From contig NZ_SMTK01000006.1 of assembly GCF_004357995.1 (NCBI RefSeq), positions 186,001-250,000 of the forward strand: 64,000 nt of DNA, read 5' to 3'. The translations under genes and the position numbers were made by a program. Below are positions 34,927-45,300 of this stretch, in pieces. The DNA comes from Arthrobacter crusticola. GTDB taxonomy: Bacteria > Actinomycetota > Actinomycetes > Actinomycetales > Micrococcaceae. The first letter of the stretch is position 1. Every line of letters begins with the position of its first letter. The notes beneath the pieces were generated by a model, which was not told where the DNA came from, did no database searches, and worked only from the letters and a program-made list of their open reading frames with translations.

Positions 34927-35775
34927 ATGCGAAAGACCCGATATGCAGCCGCTATGGCAGCGGCAGCAGCACTCACCCTCACCGCCTGTGGCGGAGGAGG
35001 CGGCAATGAAGGCGGCGGCGGAGGCGGCGGCGGCGAGGAAGGCGGCGGCGAAACCATCACGATCGGCATCAAGTTCGACCAGCCGGGCCTGGGCTTCGAC
35101 GAGGGTGGCTCCTACTCGGGCTTCGACGTCGACGTCGCCAAGTACGTCGCGAATGAACTCGGCTTCTCGGAAGACCAGATCGAGTGGAAGGAAGCCCCGT
35201 CGGCCAACCGCGAGAACCTGCTCGCGAACAATGACGTCGACATGATCTTCGCGACCTACTCCATCACCGACGAGCGCAAGCAGACCGTGTCCTTCGCCGG
35301 ACCGTACTTCGTCGCCGGCCAGGACCTCCTGGTGCCCAAGGACAGCGACATCGCCGGCCCCGAGGACCTCGAGGGCAAGAACCTGTGCTCGGTCACCGGC
35401 TCGACCTCCGCACAGAAGATCAAGGACCAGTACCCGGGCGTGAACCTGGTCGAGCAGCCCGGTTACGCCGAGTGCGTCAGCGTGATGGGCGGCGGCCAGA
35501 TCGACGCCGTCACCACCGACGACATCATCCTGGCCGGCCTCGCCGCCCAGGAGGCCAACGCCGGCCAGTTCAAGGTCGTCGGCAACCCCTTCTCCGAAGA
35601 GCGCTACGGCGTCGGCCTGCCCAAGGACAGCGACCGCTGTGAGGACATCAACGCGGCGATCACCAAGATGATCGAGGAAGGCGCCTGGGAAGAGGCGATC
35701 ACCAAGAACACCGAGGGTGCGGACTACAGTTTCAATGAGGAACTGAACCCGCCGGAGCCCGAGCCCTGCGCCTAA
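34927..35775 (+). CDS. gluB: Glutamate-binding lipoprotein
   Basis: Extracytoplasmic solute-binding protein of family 3, 282 aa. The signal peptide ends LTLTAC with the lipid cysteine at residue 21. An unusual glycine-rich linker (about 22-42, mostly Gly with a few Glu) tethers the two-lobed domain, in which GFDVDVAKYVANELG and YSITDERKQTVSFAGPYF are characteristic. AAGGAG lies before the ATG. The linker is encoded by near-tandem GGC/GGA codons that could vary in number between strains. Confidence 0.93.
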   Translation: MRKTRYAAAMAAAAALTLTACGGGGGNEGGGGGGGGEEGGGETITIGIKFDQPGLGFDEGGSYSGFDVDVAKYVANELGFSEDQIEWKEAPSANRENLLANNDVDMIFATYSITDERKQTVSFAGPYFVAGQDLLVPKDSDIAGPEDLEGKNLCSVTGSTSAQKIKDQYPGVNLVEQPGYAECVSVMGGGQIDAVTTDDIILAGLAAQEANAGQFKVVGNPFSEERYGVGLPKDSDRCEDINAAITKMIEEGAWEEAITKNTEGADYSFNEELNPPEPEPCA

Positions 35776-35787
35776 TCACCTCCTGTC

Positions 35788-35821
35788 TTGGTGGGGCGGC
35801 CGATCCCGGCCGTCCCACCAA
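35788..35821 (+). promoter_or_regulatory. Intercistronic hairpin between gluB and gluC
   Basis: A 15-bp stem (35788-35802 with 35807-35821), one G-U wobble and a 4-nt loop, sits 12 nt after the gluB stop. Placed between the binding protein and the permeases, it probably attenuates or protects the mRNA so that the lipoprotein is made in excess. Confidence 0.65.
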
Positions 35822-35850
35822 TGCATGTCCCCCAAAGAATGAGGTGAACC

Positions 35851-36528
35851 GTGGATAACTTCCTGACGCTCTTCGAGACCTACAACGTCCCGGCGGCCTT
35901 CTGGGTGAACATCCAGCTGACCTTCTGGGCCGCCGTATGGTCCCTGGTGCTCGGCACCCTGCTGGCGCTCATGAGAATCTCCCCGATCCCCAGCCTTCAG
36001 TGGCTGGGCGCTGCGTACGTCAACATCTTCCGCAACACCCCGCTGACGATCATTATCGCCTTCGGGGTGCTCGGGCTCTTCGGGCAGCTCCAGGTGTCCC
36101 TGACGGACGACTTCAACCTTAACTTCTTCCGCCTGGCCATCCTCGGGCTGACGATCTACCACGCGGCCTTCGTCTGCGAGGCGATCCGCAGCGGCGTGAA
36201 CACCGTGCCGCTGGGCCAGGCCGAAGCCGCCCGGGCGATCGGGCTCAGCTTCCTCCCGGCGGCCCGCCTGATCATCCTGCCGCAGGCCTTCCGCGGCGCC
36301 ATCGCCCCGCTGGGCAACGTCCTGATCGCCCTGATCAAGAACTCGACAGTCGCGGCGGCCGGCTCGGTCGCGGCCGAGGCCTCAAGCCTGATGAAGACCA
36401 TGATCGAGTTCCGCGGCGACCTGGTCATCCCGATCTTCTTCACGTTCGCCATCGGCTTCGTCATCCTGGTGATCCCGGTCGGGCTCCTCACAACCTGGGC
36501 CTCCAGGAGATTGGCGGTGGCCCGATGA
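35851..36528 (+). CDS. gluC: Glutamate ABC transporter permease
   Basis: Permease of the HisM/GluC type, 225 aa with about five membrane helices. The substrate-family signature appears as NIFRNTPLTIIIAFGVLG and the coupling loop as EAARAIGLSFLPAARLIILPQAFR (the EAA motif). A GAGGTGAACC ribosome-binding site precedes the GTG. It overlaps gluD by 4 nt. Confidence 0.92.
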   Translation: MDNFLTLFETYNVPAAFWVNIQLTFWAAVWSLVLGTLLALMRISPIPSLQWLGAAYVNIFRNTPLTIIIAFGVLGLFGQLQVSLTDDFNLNFFRLAILGLTIYHAAFVCEAIRSGVNTVPLGQAEAARAIGLSFLPAARLIILPQAFRGAIAPLGNVLIALIKNSTVAAAGSVAAEASSLMKTMIEFRGDLVIPIFFTFAIGFVILVIPVGLLTTWASRRLAVAR

Positions 36529-37403
36529 GCGCCCAGAACGTTCTGTTCGACGCCCCCGGCCCCAAGGCGCGGCGCACCATCCTCATCGGAAACATCATCG
36601 GGGCCCTGCTCATCGCCGGCCTGATCGCCTATGTGGTGTTCCTGCTCGGCGGCAAGGGACAGCTCGCGGCAGACAAGTGGACGCCCTTCCTCGAGGGACG
36701 CACCTGGGAGTTCTTCCTGCTTCCCGGCCTGCTGAGCACCCTGCGGGCGGCCGCCATCGCCGTGGTGACCTCGGTCCTGTTCGGGCTGATCTTCGGCCTC
36801 GGCCGGCTCTCCCATGTGAAGCCCATCCGCTGGTTCGCCGGGCTCGTCGTCGAGTTCTTCCGGGCCGTGCCGGTCCTGCTCATGATGATCTTCCTGTGGC
36901 TGGCGCTGGGACGCTCCAACCTCGTCGAGGACGCGCCCTTCTGGGCCGTCGTCATCGCCCTGACCCTATACAACGGCTCGGTCATCGCGGAGCTGATCCG
37001 CTCCGGCGTGCAGGGCCTGCCCAAGGGCCAGCGCGAGGCGGGACTGGCGATCGGCATGACCCAGATGCAGTCCCTGCGCACCATCGAGGTGCCCCAGGCG
37101 CTCATCGCCATGCTGCCGGCGCTGGTGAGCCAGTTCGTCGTCATCCTGAAGGACTCGGCCCTGGGCTACATCATCGGGTTCCCCGAGCTGCTGCAGAACG
37201 CCCGGCGCCTTGGGGTCGGTGAGGGCAACCTCCTGCAGTCCCTCCTCATCGCCGCCGTGATCTTCATTGTCATCAACTTCGCGCTTTCATCCCTCGCCAC
37301 AAAGCTCTCCAAGCTGCTGAGCTTTCGGAGCAAGGGCAGGGCGCGCGACGAAACACTCGATGGGATCGCCGCAGCGGAGCCCGAGGGCACCCTCTCCCGC
37401 TGA
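36525..37403 (+). CDS. gluD: Glutamate ABC transporter permease
   Basis: Second permease of the same importer, 292 aa and longer than GluC. An N-terminal membrane helix and a loop (TILIGNIIGALLIAGLIAYVV) precede the core with VVEFFRAVPVLLMMIFLW and the EAA loop REAGLAIGMTQMQSLRTIEVPQAL. A charged cytoplasmic C terminus (SFRSKGRARDE) follows. It starts in ATGA overlap with gluC and is closed by a strong terminator. Confidence 0.92.
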   Translation: MSAQNVLFDAPGPKARRTILIGNIIGALLIAGLIAYVVFLLGGKGQLAADKWTPFLEGRTWEFFLLPGLLSTLRAAAIAVVTSVLFGLIFGLGRLSHVKPIRWFAGLVVEFFRAVPVLLMMIFLWLALGRSNLVEDAPFWAVVIALTLYNGSVIAELIRSGVQGLPKGQREAGLAIGMTQMQSLRTIEVPQALIAMLPALVSQFVVILKDSALGYIIGFPELLQNARRLGVGEGNLLQSLLIAAVIFIVINFALSSLATKLSKLLSFRSKGRARDETLDGIAAAEPEGTLSR

Positions 37404-37445
37404 GTCGCACCGGGCTTCTGCCCGGAGGACGTCGGCACCTTCCCT

Positions 37446-37482
37446 AAAGGGCCCCGGTCAGCTCGGCTGACCGGGGCCCTTT
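37446..37482. terminator. Terminator of gluABCD and convergent dapE
   Basis: A perfect 17-bp stem (37446-37462 with 37466-37482) with a TCG loop begins AAAGGG and ends CCCTTT before TGTTGT. The A-run on one side and T-run on the other make it usable in both directions. It sits 42 nt after gluD and 18 nt after the dapE stop. Confidence 0.9.
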
Positions 37483-37499
37483 GTTGTCACTCGTTGTTG

Positions 37500-38594
37500 T
37501 CAGTCGGAGAGCCAGGTGGTCAACACCCGCAGGCACTCACGCACCTCGCCGGCATGCACGTGCTCGTCGTCGCTGTGGGCCAGCAGGGCATCGCCGGGCC
37601 CGAAATTGACCGCCGGGATGCCCAGTTCGCTGAAGCGCGCAACGTCCGTCCACCCGTACTTGGGCTTCGGCTCGGCACCCACCGCCGCCACGAAGCTCGC
37701 CGCGGCGGGGTGTTGCAGCCCCGGCCGCGCACCGGCCGCAGCATCAGTCCGCTCGATCTCGAACCCCTCGAGCACCCCGCGGACATACTGTTCGGCCTCG
37801 TCCGGGCTCTTATCCGGGGCGAAGCGGTAGTTCACCTCGATGACGGCGCGGTCGGGGATGACGTTGCCCGCGGTGCCGCCGCTGATCAGCACCGCGTTGA
37901 GGCTCTCGCGGTAGTTCAGCCCGTCCACCGGCACCGTCGCAGGCTGGTGCTCCCGCAGCCGCACCAGCACCTCGGCGGCCTTGTGGATGGCGTTCTCGCC
38001 GCGCCAGGCGCGGGCGGAGTGGGCGGCCTTGCCCGTGGTGATGACATTGAAACGGGCCGTGCCGTTGCATCCGCCCTCCACGGTGCCCGCAGTGGGTTCG
38101 AGGAGCACCGCGAAATCGGCGCTCAGCCACTCGGGGTAGTGCTCGGCCAGCCGGCCCAGGCCGCTGAGCGAGGCCTCGACCTCCTCGTGGTCGTAGAAGA
38201 CATAGGTGACGTCGCGCACCGGGTCCGTCAGCGCGGCTGCCAGTGCCAGCTGGACAGCGACGCCGCCCTTCATGTCGGTTGTCCCGCGGCCGTAGAGCAC
38301 CTCGCCGTCCCACTCGCCCGGGACCGTCGCCCGCGCGCCCGCAGCGGTGGGCAGGGGCACCGTGTCGAGGTGCCCGGCCAGGATCACCCGCTCGCTGCGG
38401 CCCAGGGAGGTGCGCGCGATCAACGCGTCGCCGTCCCGCACCACCTCAAGGTGGGCAAGGCCCCGCAGGGCCTCCTCGAGCGCGTCGGCGATGGCGCGTT
38501 CCTCGCCGGAGACGCTGTAGATGTCAACGAGATCTGCTGTCAATTGGGCAACATCGACGCCGAGATCGAGGCGCCGCAGGCTGGGCTGAGTCAT
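37500..38594 (-). CDS. dapE: Succinyl-diaminopimelate desuccinylase
   Basis: Zinc M20 hydrolase releasing succinate from N-succinyl-LL-diaminopimelate in lysine and peptidoglycan synthesis. The 364-aa protein has LAGHLDTVP (His75, Asp77), [10 protein letters not shown] (bridging Asp107) and YDHEEVE (Glu137, Glu138), then [17 protein letters not shown] 38594 is only 33 bp from the divergent dapD start; TAGGGT lies 6 nt upstream on the minus strand. It belongs to the succinylase pathway with DapD and DapC in this window. Confidence 0.94.
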   Translation of the reverse strand: MTQPSLRRLDLGVDVAQLTADLVDIYSVSGEERAIADALEEALRGLAHLEVVRDGDALIARTSLGRSERVILAGHLDTVPLPTAAGARATVPGEWDGEVLYGRGTTDMKGGVAVQLALAAALTDPVRDVTYVFYDHEEVEASLSGLGRLAEHYPEWLSADFAVLLEPTAGTVEGGCNGTARFNVITTGKAAHSARAWRGENAIHKAAEVLVRLREHQPATVPVDGLNYRESLNAVLISGGTAGNVIPDRAVIEVNYRFAPDKSPDEAEQYVRGVLEGFEIERTDAAAGARPGLQHPAAASFVAAVGAEPKPKYGWTDVARFSELGIPAVNFGPGDALLAHSDDEHVHAGEVRECLRVLTTWLSD

Positions 38595-38600
38595 TTTCCC

Positions 38601-38620
38601 ACCCTATCCCTCGGTAGACT
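38601..38620. promoter_or_regulatory. Back-to-back -10 elements of dapE and dapD
   Basis: TAGGGT on the minus strand (38601-38606) ends 6 nt before the dapE ATG. TAGACT on the plus strand (38615-38620) ends 7 nt before the dapD ATG. The elements are 8 bp apart, so both mRNAs are predicted leaderless and the two polymerases must compete for the same DNA, coupling the genes. Confidence 0.6.
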
Positions 38621-38627
38621 TCTGCCC

Positions 38628-39605
38628 ATGACCCAAAGCGCAGATCATCCCTCCACGCCCGCGCCCGGCGCGCGGACCGCTTTCGGCCTTGGCCTCGCCA
38701 CCCTCGCCGCTGACGACAGCGTGCTTGAGGTGTGGTTCCCGGCCCCCCGGCTCGGGGCGGCCGAGGAGCAGGAATCCGACCGGGCCCTGCGGAGCGAACT
38801 CGAGGCCCTAGCCGGGGCGGGCGCCGATCCGGTGCGCCGGACGACCAGCGCGCTGGTCTCCCCCTCGATCGACCTCGACGCCCCGCCCGCCGACGCCGTC
38901 GACGCGTACCTGCGCCTGCACCTGCTCTCGCACCGGCTGGTCACCCCGAACAGCATCAACCTCGAGGGCATCTTCGGACTCTTGGCGAACGTCGTGTGGA
39001 CGAACCACGGGCCCTGCGCCGCCGCGGACTTCGAGGGCGTGCGAGTGGCCCTGCGGGCGCGCGGGCCGGTGACCGTACTGTCCGTCGACAAGTTCCCGCG
39101 CATGGTCGACTACGTGGTGCCCCAGGGCGTGCGCATCGCCGACGCGGACCGGGTGCGGCTCGGAGCCTACCTCGCGGAGGGCACGACGGTCATGCACGAG
39201 GGCTTCGTGAACTTCAATGCGGGCACCCTCGGCACCTCGATGGTTGAAGGCCGCATCTCCGCAGGCGTCGTCGTCGGCAACGGCTCCGACATCGGCGGTG
39301 GAGCCTCCATCATGGGGACGCTCTCCGGCGGCGGCACCCAGAGAATCACCATCGGCGAGCGCTGCCTGCTCGGCGCCCAGGCCGGGGTGGGCATTTCGCT
39401 GGGCGACGATTGCGTGGTGGAGGCCGGGCTCTACCTGACGGCCGGCACCAAAGTGACCCTGGTGGACGGCTCGATCGTCAAGGCAGCGACCCTATCCGGC
39501 GTATCCGGGGTCCTCTACCTTCGCAACTCATCCACCGGCGTCGTGGAAGCCCGCCCCCGCCGCGGCGAGGGCATCGCCCTCAACGCCGCGCTGCACGCCA
39601 ACTAG
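38628..39605 (+). CDS. dapD: Tetrahydrodipicolinate N-succinyltransferase
   Basis: Transfers succinyl from succinyl-CoA to tetrahydrodipicolinate. The 325-aa protein is of the actinobacterial DapD type: an N-terminal helical domain (1-160) including [21 protein letters not shown], then left-handed beta-helix hexapeptide repeats (about 175-290; [39 protein letters not shown]). ATG 38628 is fixed by the leaderless -10 just upstream. The frame is open far upstream only by antisense coincidence over dapE. The next gene follows after 6 nt. Confidence 0.94.
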   Translation: MTQSADHPSTPAPGARTAFGLGLATLAADDSVLEVWFPAPRLGAAEEQESDRALRSELEALAGAGADPVRRTTSALVSPSIDLDAPPADAVDAYLRLHLLSHRLVTPNSINLEGIFGLLANVVWTNHGPCAAADFEGVRVALRARGPVTVLSVDKFPRMVDYVVPQGVRIADADRVRLGAYLAEGTTVMHEGFVNFNAGTLGTSMVEGRISAGVVVGNGSDIGGGASIMGTLSGGGTQRITIGERCLLGAQAGVGISLGDDCVVEAGLYLTAGTKVTLVDGSIVKAATLSGVSGVLYLRNSSTGVVEARPRRGEGIALNAALHAN

Positions 39606-39611
39606 CCGAGC

Positions 39612-40478
39612 ATGCCTGCCACCGGCCCCTCGCGGGCAGTTCTCCGGCGCCGGAGGATCGGAGCCGTCGTCCTGCTCGCCGTCGCCGGCGGAGGAGTGTG
39701 GGCGGCTGCCGCGCAGCTTGAGCCCCCGGAGGTGCTCCGCACCGAACGGTGCACCGCCACCGTGGGCTCCGACAGCTACGACCTCACCCCGGTGCAGGCG
39801 CAGAACGCCGCCCTGATCGCCGGGGTCGCCGTGGTCCGAGGACTGCCGGCACGGGCGGCCTCCATTGCGATTGCCACCGCCGTGCAGGAGTCCCGGCTTG
39901 AGAACATCAACTACGGCGACGATGCAGGACCCGACTCGCGCGGGCTGTTCCAGCAGCGGCCCTCACAGGGCTGGGGCACCGAGGCGCAGGTGATGGATCC
40001 CCTGTACGCGGCGGGCGCGTTCTATGACGCGCTGGTGCGCATACCGGGCTACGAGACGCTGCCCATCACCGACGCCGCCCAGCGCGTCCAGCGCAGCGCC
40101 TACCCCACCGCCTACGCCGACCACGAACCGGAGGGACGGGCCTTCGCCTCCGCGCTGACCGGACAGTCCCCGGCAGCCCTGACCTGCGTGCTGCGCAAGG
40201 CCTCCGCCCCGGGCGATCCCGCCGCGGTGGCCGCGGCGGCCGAGCGGATCTTCGGTCCCCTCGGCGGTGTGGCCGAGGGCAAAGCCCTGGTGGTGCCCGC
40301 CACCGAGCCCGGGGGCTGGACCACCGCCTCCTGGGCGGTGGCGACGGCCGACGCCCTGTCCATCACGGAGGTCTCCTTCGCCGGGCAGGAGTGGACCCGC
40401 GCGTCGGGCGAGTGGAGCCCCGCCCCCACCGAAGCGGGAAACCTGACCATCACCGTCGCGGGCGATCCTGCCCCCTGA
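39612..40478 (+). CDS. Exported lysozyme/transglycosylase-like protein
   Basis: A 288-aa protein with one N-terminal membrane anchor (IGAVVLLAVAGGGVWAAAAQL). An extracellular domain contains IAIATAVQESRLENINYGDD and SRGLFQQRPSQGWGT, a pattern like soluble lytic transglycosylases (Glu in QESRL would be catalytic), then MDPLYAAGAFYDALVRIPGY. It is often mislabelled as a heavy-metal transporter. It lies 6 nt after dapD, so it may be co-expressed with peptidoglycan precursor synthesis. Activity is inferred, not shown. Confidence 0.7.
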   Translation: MPATGPSRAVLRRRRIGAVVLLAVAGGGVWAAAAQLEPPEVLRTERCTATVGSDSYDLTPVQAQNAALIAGVAVVRGLPARAASIAIATAVQESRLENINYGDDAGPDSRGLFQQRPSQGWGTEAQVMDPLYAAGAFYDALVRIPGYETLPITDAAQRVQRSAYPTAYADHEPEGRAFASALTGQSPAALTCVLRKASAPGDPAAVAAAAERIFGPLGGVAEGKALVVPATEPGGWTTASWAVATADALSITEVSFAGQEWTRASGEWSPAPTEAGNLTITVAGDPAP

Positions 40479-40531
40479 GCGGACCCCCGAACCGGCGCCT
40501 CGAACCCTCGCCCGGGTCTCGAACACAAGCT

Positions 40532-41143
40532 TCAGGCGAGCATCTTGATGACCGGTTCGACATAGCTGCGCAGGGCCCCTTCGTCCTCGCACAGGTCCTG
40601 GCACATCAGCAGCCGGTCCGGCTCCACCCACCACGCCCGCTGCGCACCCAGCGGGAGCTCGACGACGTCGAGGGTGAAGCGCCGGGCGCTGCGTCCCAGT
40701 TCGAGTTCGCGCTCCTGCACGAGGATCTCCAGCAGCGCTTCGAGCCGGCCCCCGCGGGCGCCGGCGTGCAGGGCGTACTCCGCACGGCGTTCCTCCGCCC
40801 ACTCTATGGCGGAGCCGAAGTGTGCCTGCGCCACCCGCTGCAGGGCCGCCATGCCGTCGAGCTCTTCAAACTCGGGCGGAATCGGCAGTGACGCACCGGC
40901 AAGGTCCCCGCTGACCAGGCGGTGCCACCACGCCTCCCACTCGACGCGCAGCGTCTCGGTGCCACCGGCATCCTCGACCGGCCGGCCCAGCGTTGAAGCA
41001 CGGACGGCGGGGCGGACCGGCGGGAGGCAGGGCTGGCCGATCCCGCGCAATCCGGAGCAGTCGCGGAGGTACAGTGCAACGAGCAGGACCTCCGAGGTAT
41101 CGACGCTGAAGCGTCCGCCGCGCCGGGACGGCTGGTGCGTCAT
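40532..41143 (-). CDS. Hypothetical protein
   Basis: A 203-aa soluble protein I do not recognise. It starts MTHQPSRRGGRFSVDTSEVL, has a Trp-rich middle (WEAWWHRLVSG) and ends with LCEDEGALRSYVEPVIKMLA; no signal or membrane segment is visible. AAGGAGG lies just before ATG 41143. It is convergent with the lysozyme-like gene (53 nt between stops) and divergent from galE. Confidence 0.75.
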   Translation of the reverse strand: MTHQPSRRGGRFSVDTSEVLLVALYLRDCSGLRGIGQPCLPPVRPAVRASTLGRPVEDAGGTETLRVEWEAWWHRLVSGDLAGASLPIPPEFEELDGMAALQRVAQAHFGSAIEWAEERRAEYALHAGARGGRLEALLEILVQERELELGRSARRFTLDVVELPLGAQRAWWVEPDRLLMCQDLCEDEGALRSYVEPVIKMLA

Positions 41144-41255
41144 GGGCCTCCTTCGACCGATGTGCTGCTCCAAGAGTAGACCTGACTTCCCCGCCGCTCC
41201 AGAGCCTGCAGCCCCACCGGGCACCCCGCTTTCCTGCTTCGGCCCGCGGGCAAAC

Positions 41256-41261
41256 TAGAGT
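41256..41261 (+). promoter_or_regulatory. galE -10 element
   Basis: TAGAGT lies 6 nt before the galE ATG, and GGAGG fills the spacer. Either a leaderless transcript or a normal ribosome-binding site from an upstream start is possible; the hexamer spacing matches the other leaderless genes here. Confidence 0.45.
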
Positions 41262-41267
41262 GGAGGC

Positions 41268-42281
41268 ATGAAGATTCTCGTTACCGGTGGAAGCGGTTAT
41301 ATCGGCTCACACACCGTCCTTGCCCTGCTCGAGGCCGGCCATGAGGTTGTTGTGATCGACAACCTCTCGAACTCGACGGAGACGTCCCTGCAGCGCGTCC
41401 AGAAGCTGGCCGGGCGCCCCCTGCGGTTCCACAAAGTGGACCTGCTCGACGAGCCGGCCCTGCGGTCGGTTTTCGCGGAGGAAGCGGTCGAGGCGGTGAT
41501 TCACTTCGCCGGGCTGAAGGCCGTCGGAGAGTCGGTGGAGAAGCCGCTGACGTACTACCACAACAATGTGGGCGGCACCCTGAACCTCCTGCGGGTCATG
41601 GACTCCTACGACGTGCGGACGCTGGTCTTCAGTTCCTCGGCCACCGTCTACGGCGCATCCGAGCAGGTCCCCCTGATCGAGAAGATGGCCCTGGACGCAG
41701 TGAACCCGTACGGGCGGACCAAGGAGCAGATCGAGGACATCCTTTCCGACCTCGGCGCCGCCGACGGCCGCTGGAACATTGCCCTGCTCCGCTACTTCAA
41801 CCCGGTGGGCGCGCACGAGTCGGGGCTGATCGGCGAGGACCCCACCGGGATCCCCAACAACCTGCTGCCGTTCGTGGCGCAGGTGGCGGTGGGCCGGCGG
41901 GAGAAGGTGCGGGTGTTCGGCAACGACTACCCCACGCCCGACGGCACCGGGGTGCGGGATTACATCCACGTCGTCGACCTCGCGGCAGGGCACCTTGCCG
42001 CCCTGAAGTACCTGACCGAACACCGCGGGGTGTACCGGTGGAACCTGGGTACCGGGAAGGGCTCCTCGGTCCTCGAGGTGCTCGACGCCTTCTCGAAGGC
42101 CTCGGGGCGCGAAATCCCCTACGAGTTCGCCCCGCGCCGGCCCGGAGACGCCGCGGTGAGCTACGCCGACCCGTCGGCAGCGATGGCCGACCTCGGCTGG
42201 TCGGCGCACCGGAACCTCGACACCATGTGCGAGGACCACTGGCGCTGGCAGAAGAACAACCCACAGGGCTACAACGGCTGA
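41268..42281 (+). CDS. galE: UDP-glucose 4-epimerase
   Basis: Interconverts UDP-glucose and UDP-galactose for sugar catabolism and cell-wall glycan supply. The 337-aa short-chain dehydrogenase has the NAD motif GGSGYIG (7-13), SSSATVYG (Ser124 region) and the catalytic pair Tyr148/Lys152 in NPYGRTKEQ. Substrate-binding RYFNPVGAHESG and YIHVVDLAAGH are also typical. It is monocistronic and ended by a 19-bp hairpin. Confidence 0.95.
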   Translation: MKILVTGGSGYIGSHTVLALLEAGHEVVVIDNLSNSTETSLQRVQKLAGRPLRFHKVDLLDEPALRSVFAEEAVEAVIHFAGLKAVGESVEKPLTYYHNNVGGTLNLLRVMDSYDVRTLVFSSSATVYGASEQVPLIEKMALDAVNPYGRTKEQIEDILSDLGAADGRWNIALLRYFNPVGAHESGLIGEDPTGIPNNLLPFVAQVAVGRREKVRVFGNDYPTPDGTGVRDYIHVVDLAAGHLAALKYLTEHRGVYRWNLGTGKGSSVLEVLDAFSKASGREIPYEFAPRRPGDAAVSYADPSAAMADLGWSAHRNLDTMCEDHWRWQKNNPQGYNG

Positions 42282-42310
42282 CCAGCCCATCAAAACCGAA
42301 TCAAGAACAG

Positions 42311-42352
42311 ACGAAGGCGGCCACCCACCAGCAGGTGGGTGGCCGCCTTCGT
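42311..42352. terminator. Bidirectional terminator between galE and gltA
   Basis: A perfect 19-bp inverted repeat (42311-42329 with 42334-42352) with a 4-nt AGCA loop lies 29 nt after the galE stop and 31 nt beyond the convergent gltA stop. The stem is G+C-rich with only a short TT after it. Confidence 0.88.
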
Positions 42353-42383
42353 TCTGAGCGGTCCGGCCGTGCGGGCCGCGCGG

Positions 42384-43667
<1,284 letters not shown>

Positions 43668-43822
43668 TGACTCTCCTTCAGGAGCTGGGGTGGAACCATC
43701 ACAACGAAGGAGGGAAAAATCCACACCGCGTTGGCCTATTCAGTCTGAAACGGTACCGGTATGACCGCCCTCTGCACTAATCCTCCATCGCGTGGTGTGA
43801 CGGTGGCAACAGGGGTTCGGCT

Positions 43823-44977
43823 TTACACTGCGCCGCGCAGCCTTTCGACGGCGGCGTCGATCCGCTCGTCGGTGCCGGTGAGCGCCACCCGCACGAATCC
43901 ATGGCCCGCCTCCCCGTAGAAGGTGCCCGGCCCGACGACGATGCCCCGCTCCGCGAACCGGGTGAGCGCCTCCCAGGTATCCGTTCCGTCGCTGGCCCAC
44001 AGGTACAGGCCCGCCTCGGAGCCGGACACCGTGAAGCCGAAGGACTCGAGCGCCGGCAGGAGCCGGGCCCGGCGGGAGCGGTAGAGGTCCTTCTGCTGCT
44101 GGACATGCGCGTCGTCGCCCAGGGCCGCCCGCATCGCCTCCTGCACGGGGAACGGGACGATCATGCCGGCGTGCTTGCGCGAGTTGATGAGGCTCGCCAC
44201 AATCTTGCCGTCGCCGGCCACGAAGGCGGCCCGGTAGCCGGCGAGGTTCGACTGCTTGGACAGCGAGTAGACGGCGAGCAGCAGGTCGTTGCTGCCCCCG
44301 GAGACGCGCGGATCCAAGACGCTCGGCACGGCGCGGCCGCCCCGGGCGCTGTCCCAGTCGCCCCAGCCAAGCTCGGCGTAGCACTCGTCGGAGGCGGTGA
44401 CGGCGCCCAGGGAGCGGGCCTCGTCGACCATGTCCTTCAGCCCCTCGACGGGCAGCACCGATCCGGTGGGATTGCCGGGGCTGTTCACCCAGACCAGCCG
44501 GACCCGGCGGCGGACCTCCGCGGGCAGTGCGGCGAGCGAATCCGCGGCCACGGGCGTGGCTCCGGCGAGCAGCGCTCCGACGTCGTAGGTGGGGTACGCC
44601 ACCGTGGGCCGCACGACGACGTCGCCCGGGCCCAGCCCCAGCAGCGTCGGCAGCCACGCCACGAGCTCCTTCGAACCGACGGTCGGCATAATGTCCGCCG
44701 GATCCAGGCCGGGGACGCCGCGCCGCCGGTCGAACCAGGCGCTGATCGCCTCCCGCAGCGCCGCCGTCCCGTGGGTGGTGGGGTATCCGGGGGCGTCCGC
44801 GGCACGGGCGAGGGCGGTGCGGATCAGCTCGGGCGTCGGGTCGACCGGGGTGCCAATGGAGAGATTAACCACACCTCCGGGATGCGTCGACGCCGTCTGG
44901 ATATAGGGGGCCAGGGCCTCCCAGGGGTAGTCGGGAAGGCTCAGCCCGAAGGCGCGCGTCGGCCCCCCAGCGGTCAT
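43823..44977 (-). CDS. dapC: Succinyldiaminopimelate transaminase
   Basis: PLP class I aminotransferase, 384 aa, which aminates N-succinyl-2-amino-6-oxopimelate. Core motifs are TTHGTAALREAIS, the NSPGNPTGS loop, ASDECYAELGW and the Schiff-base lysine in YSLSKQSNLAGYR. The DapC call relies on similarity to the actinobacterial form and on its position after ferredoxin, as in M. tuberculosis fdxC-dapC. ATG 44977 overlaps the ferredoxin stop (ATGA). With dapD and dapE it completes the succinylase branch except dapA/B/F. Confidence 0.9.
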   Translation of the reverse strand: MTAGGPTRAFGLSLPDYPWEALAPYIQTASTHPGGVVNLSIGTPVDPTPELIRTALARAADAPGYPTTHGTAALREAISAWFDRRRGVPGLDPADIMPTVGSKELVAWLPTLLGLGPGDVVVRPTVAYPTYDVGALLAGATPVAADSLAALPAEVRRRVRLVWVNSPGNPTGSVLPVEGLKDMVDEARSLGAVTASDECYAELGWGDWDSARGGRAVPSVLDPRVSGGSNDLLLAVYSLSKQSNLAGYRAAFVAGDGKIVASLINSRKHAGMIVPFPVQEAMRAALGDDAHVQQQKDLYRSRRARLLPALESFGFTVSGSEAGLYLWASDGTDTWEALTRFAERGIVVGPGTFYGEAGHGFVRVALTGTDERIDAAVERLRGAV

Positions 44978-45300
44978 GCGGGCTGGTTCTGTGGAGGGAG
45001 GGCGGCGATGATCGGGTGGTCCTTGCCGGTGTTCCCGACCTTGGCGGCACCGCCCGGGGAGCCGAGGTCGTCGAAGAACTCGACGTTGGCCTTGTAGTAC
45101 TCGGCCCACTGCTCCGGGGTGTCGTCCTCGTAGTAGATGGCCTCGACCGGGCACACCGGCTCGCACGCGCCGCAGTCGACGCACTCGTCCGGGTGGATGT
45201 AGAGGGAGCGTTCACCTTCGTAAATACAGTCCACCGGGCATTCTTCAATGCAGGCCTTGTCCTTGACATCCACGCATGGCTGCGCGATTACGTAGGTCAC
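44974..45300 (-). CDS. fdxA: Seven-iron type ferredoxin
   Basis: A 108-aa electron carrier. The first cluster motif is C-x7-C-x3-CP (QPCVDVKDKACIEECPVDC) and the second CVDCGACEPVCP, consistent with one [3Fe-4S] and one [4Fe-4S] cluster. GTG 45300 is preceded by AAGGAAAGG. It is translationally coupled to dapC. Confidence 0.93.
   Translation of the reverse strand: MTYVIAQPCVDVKDKACIEECPVDCIYEGERSLYIHPDECVDCGACEPVCPVEAIYYEDDTPEQWAEYYKANVEFFDDLGSPGGAAKVGNTGKDHPIIAALPPQNQPA

Noticed and set aside
37494..38627. A 703-codon frame that would extend dapD far upstream
   Set aside because: The upstream part lies antisense to dapE and has no family match; the dapD start at 38628 follows a -10 element and matches the family N terminus.
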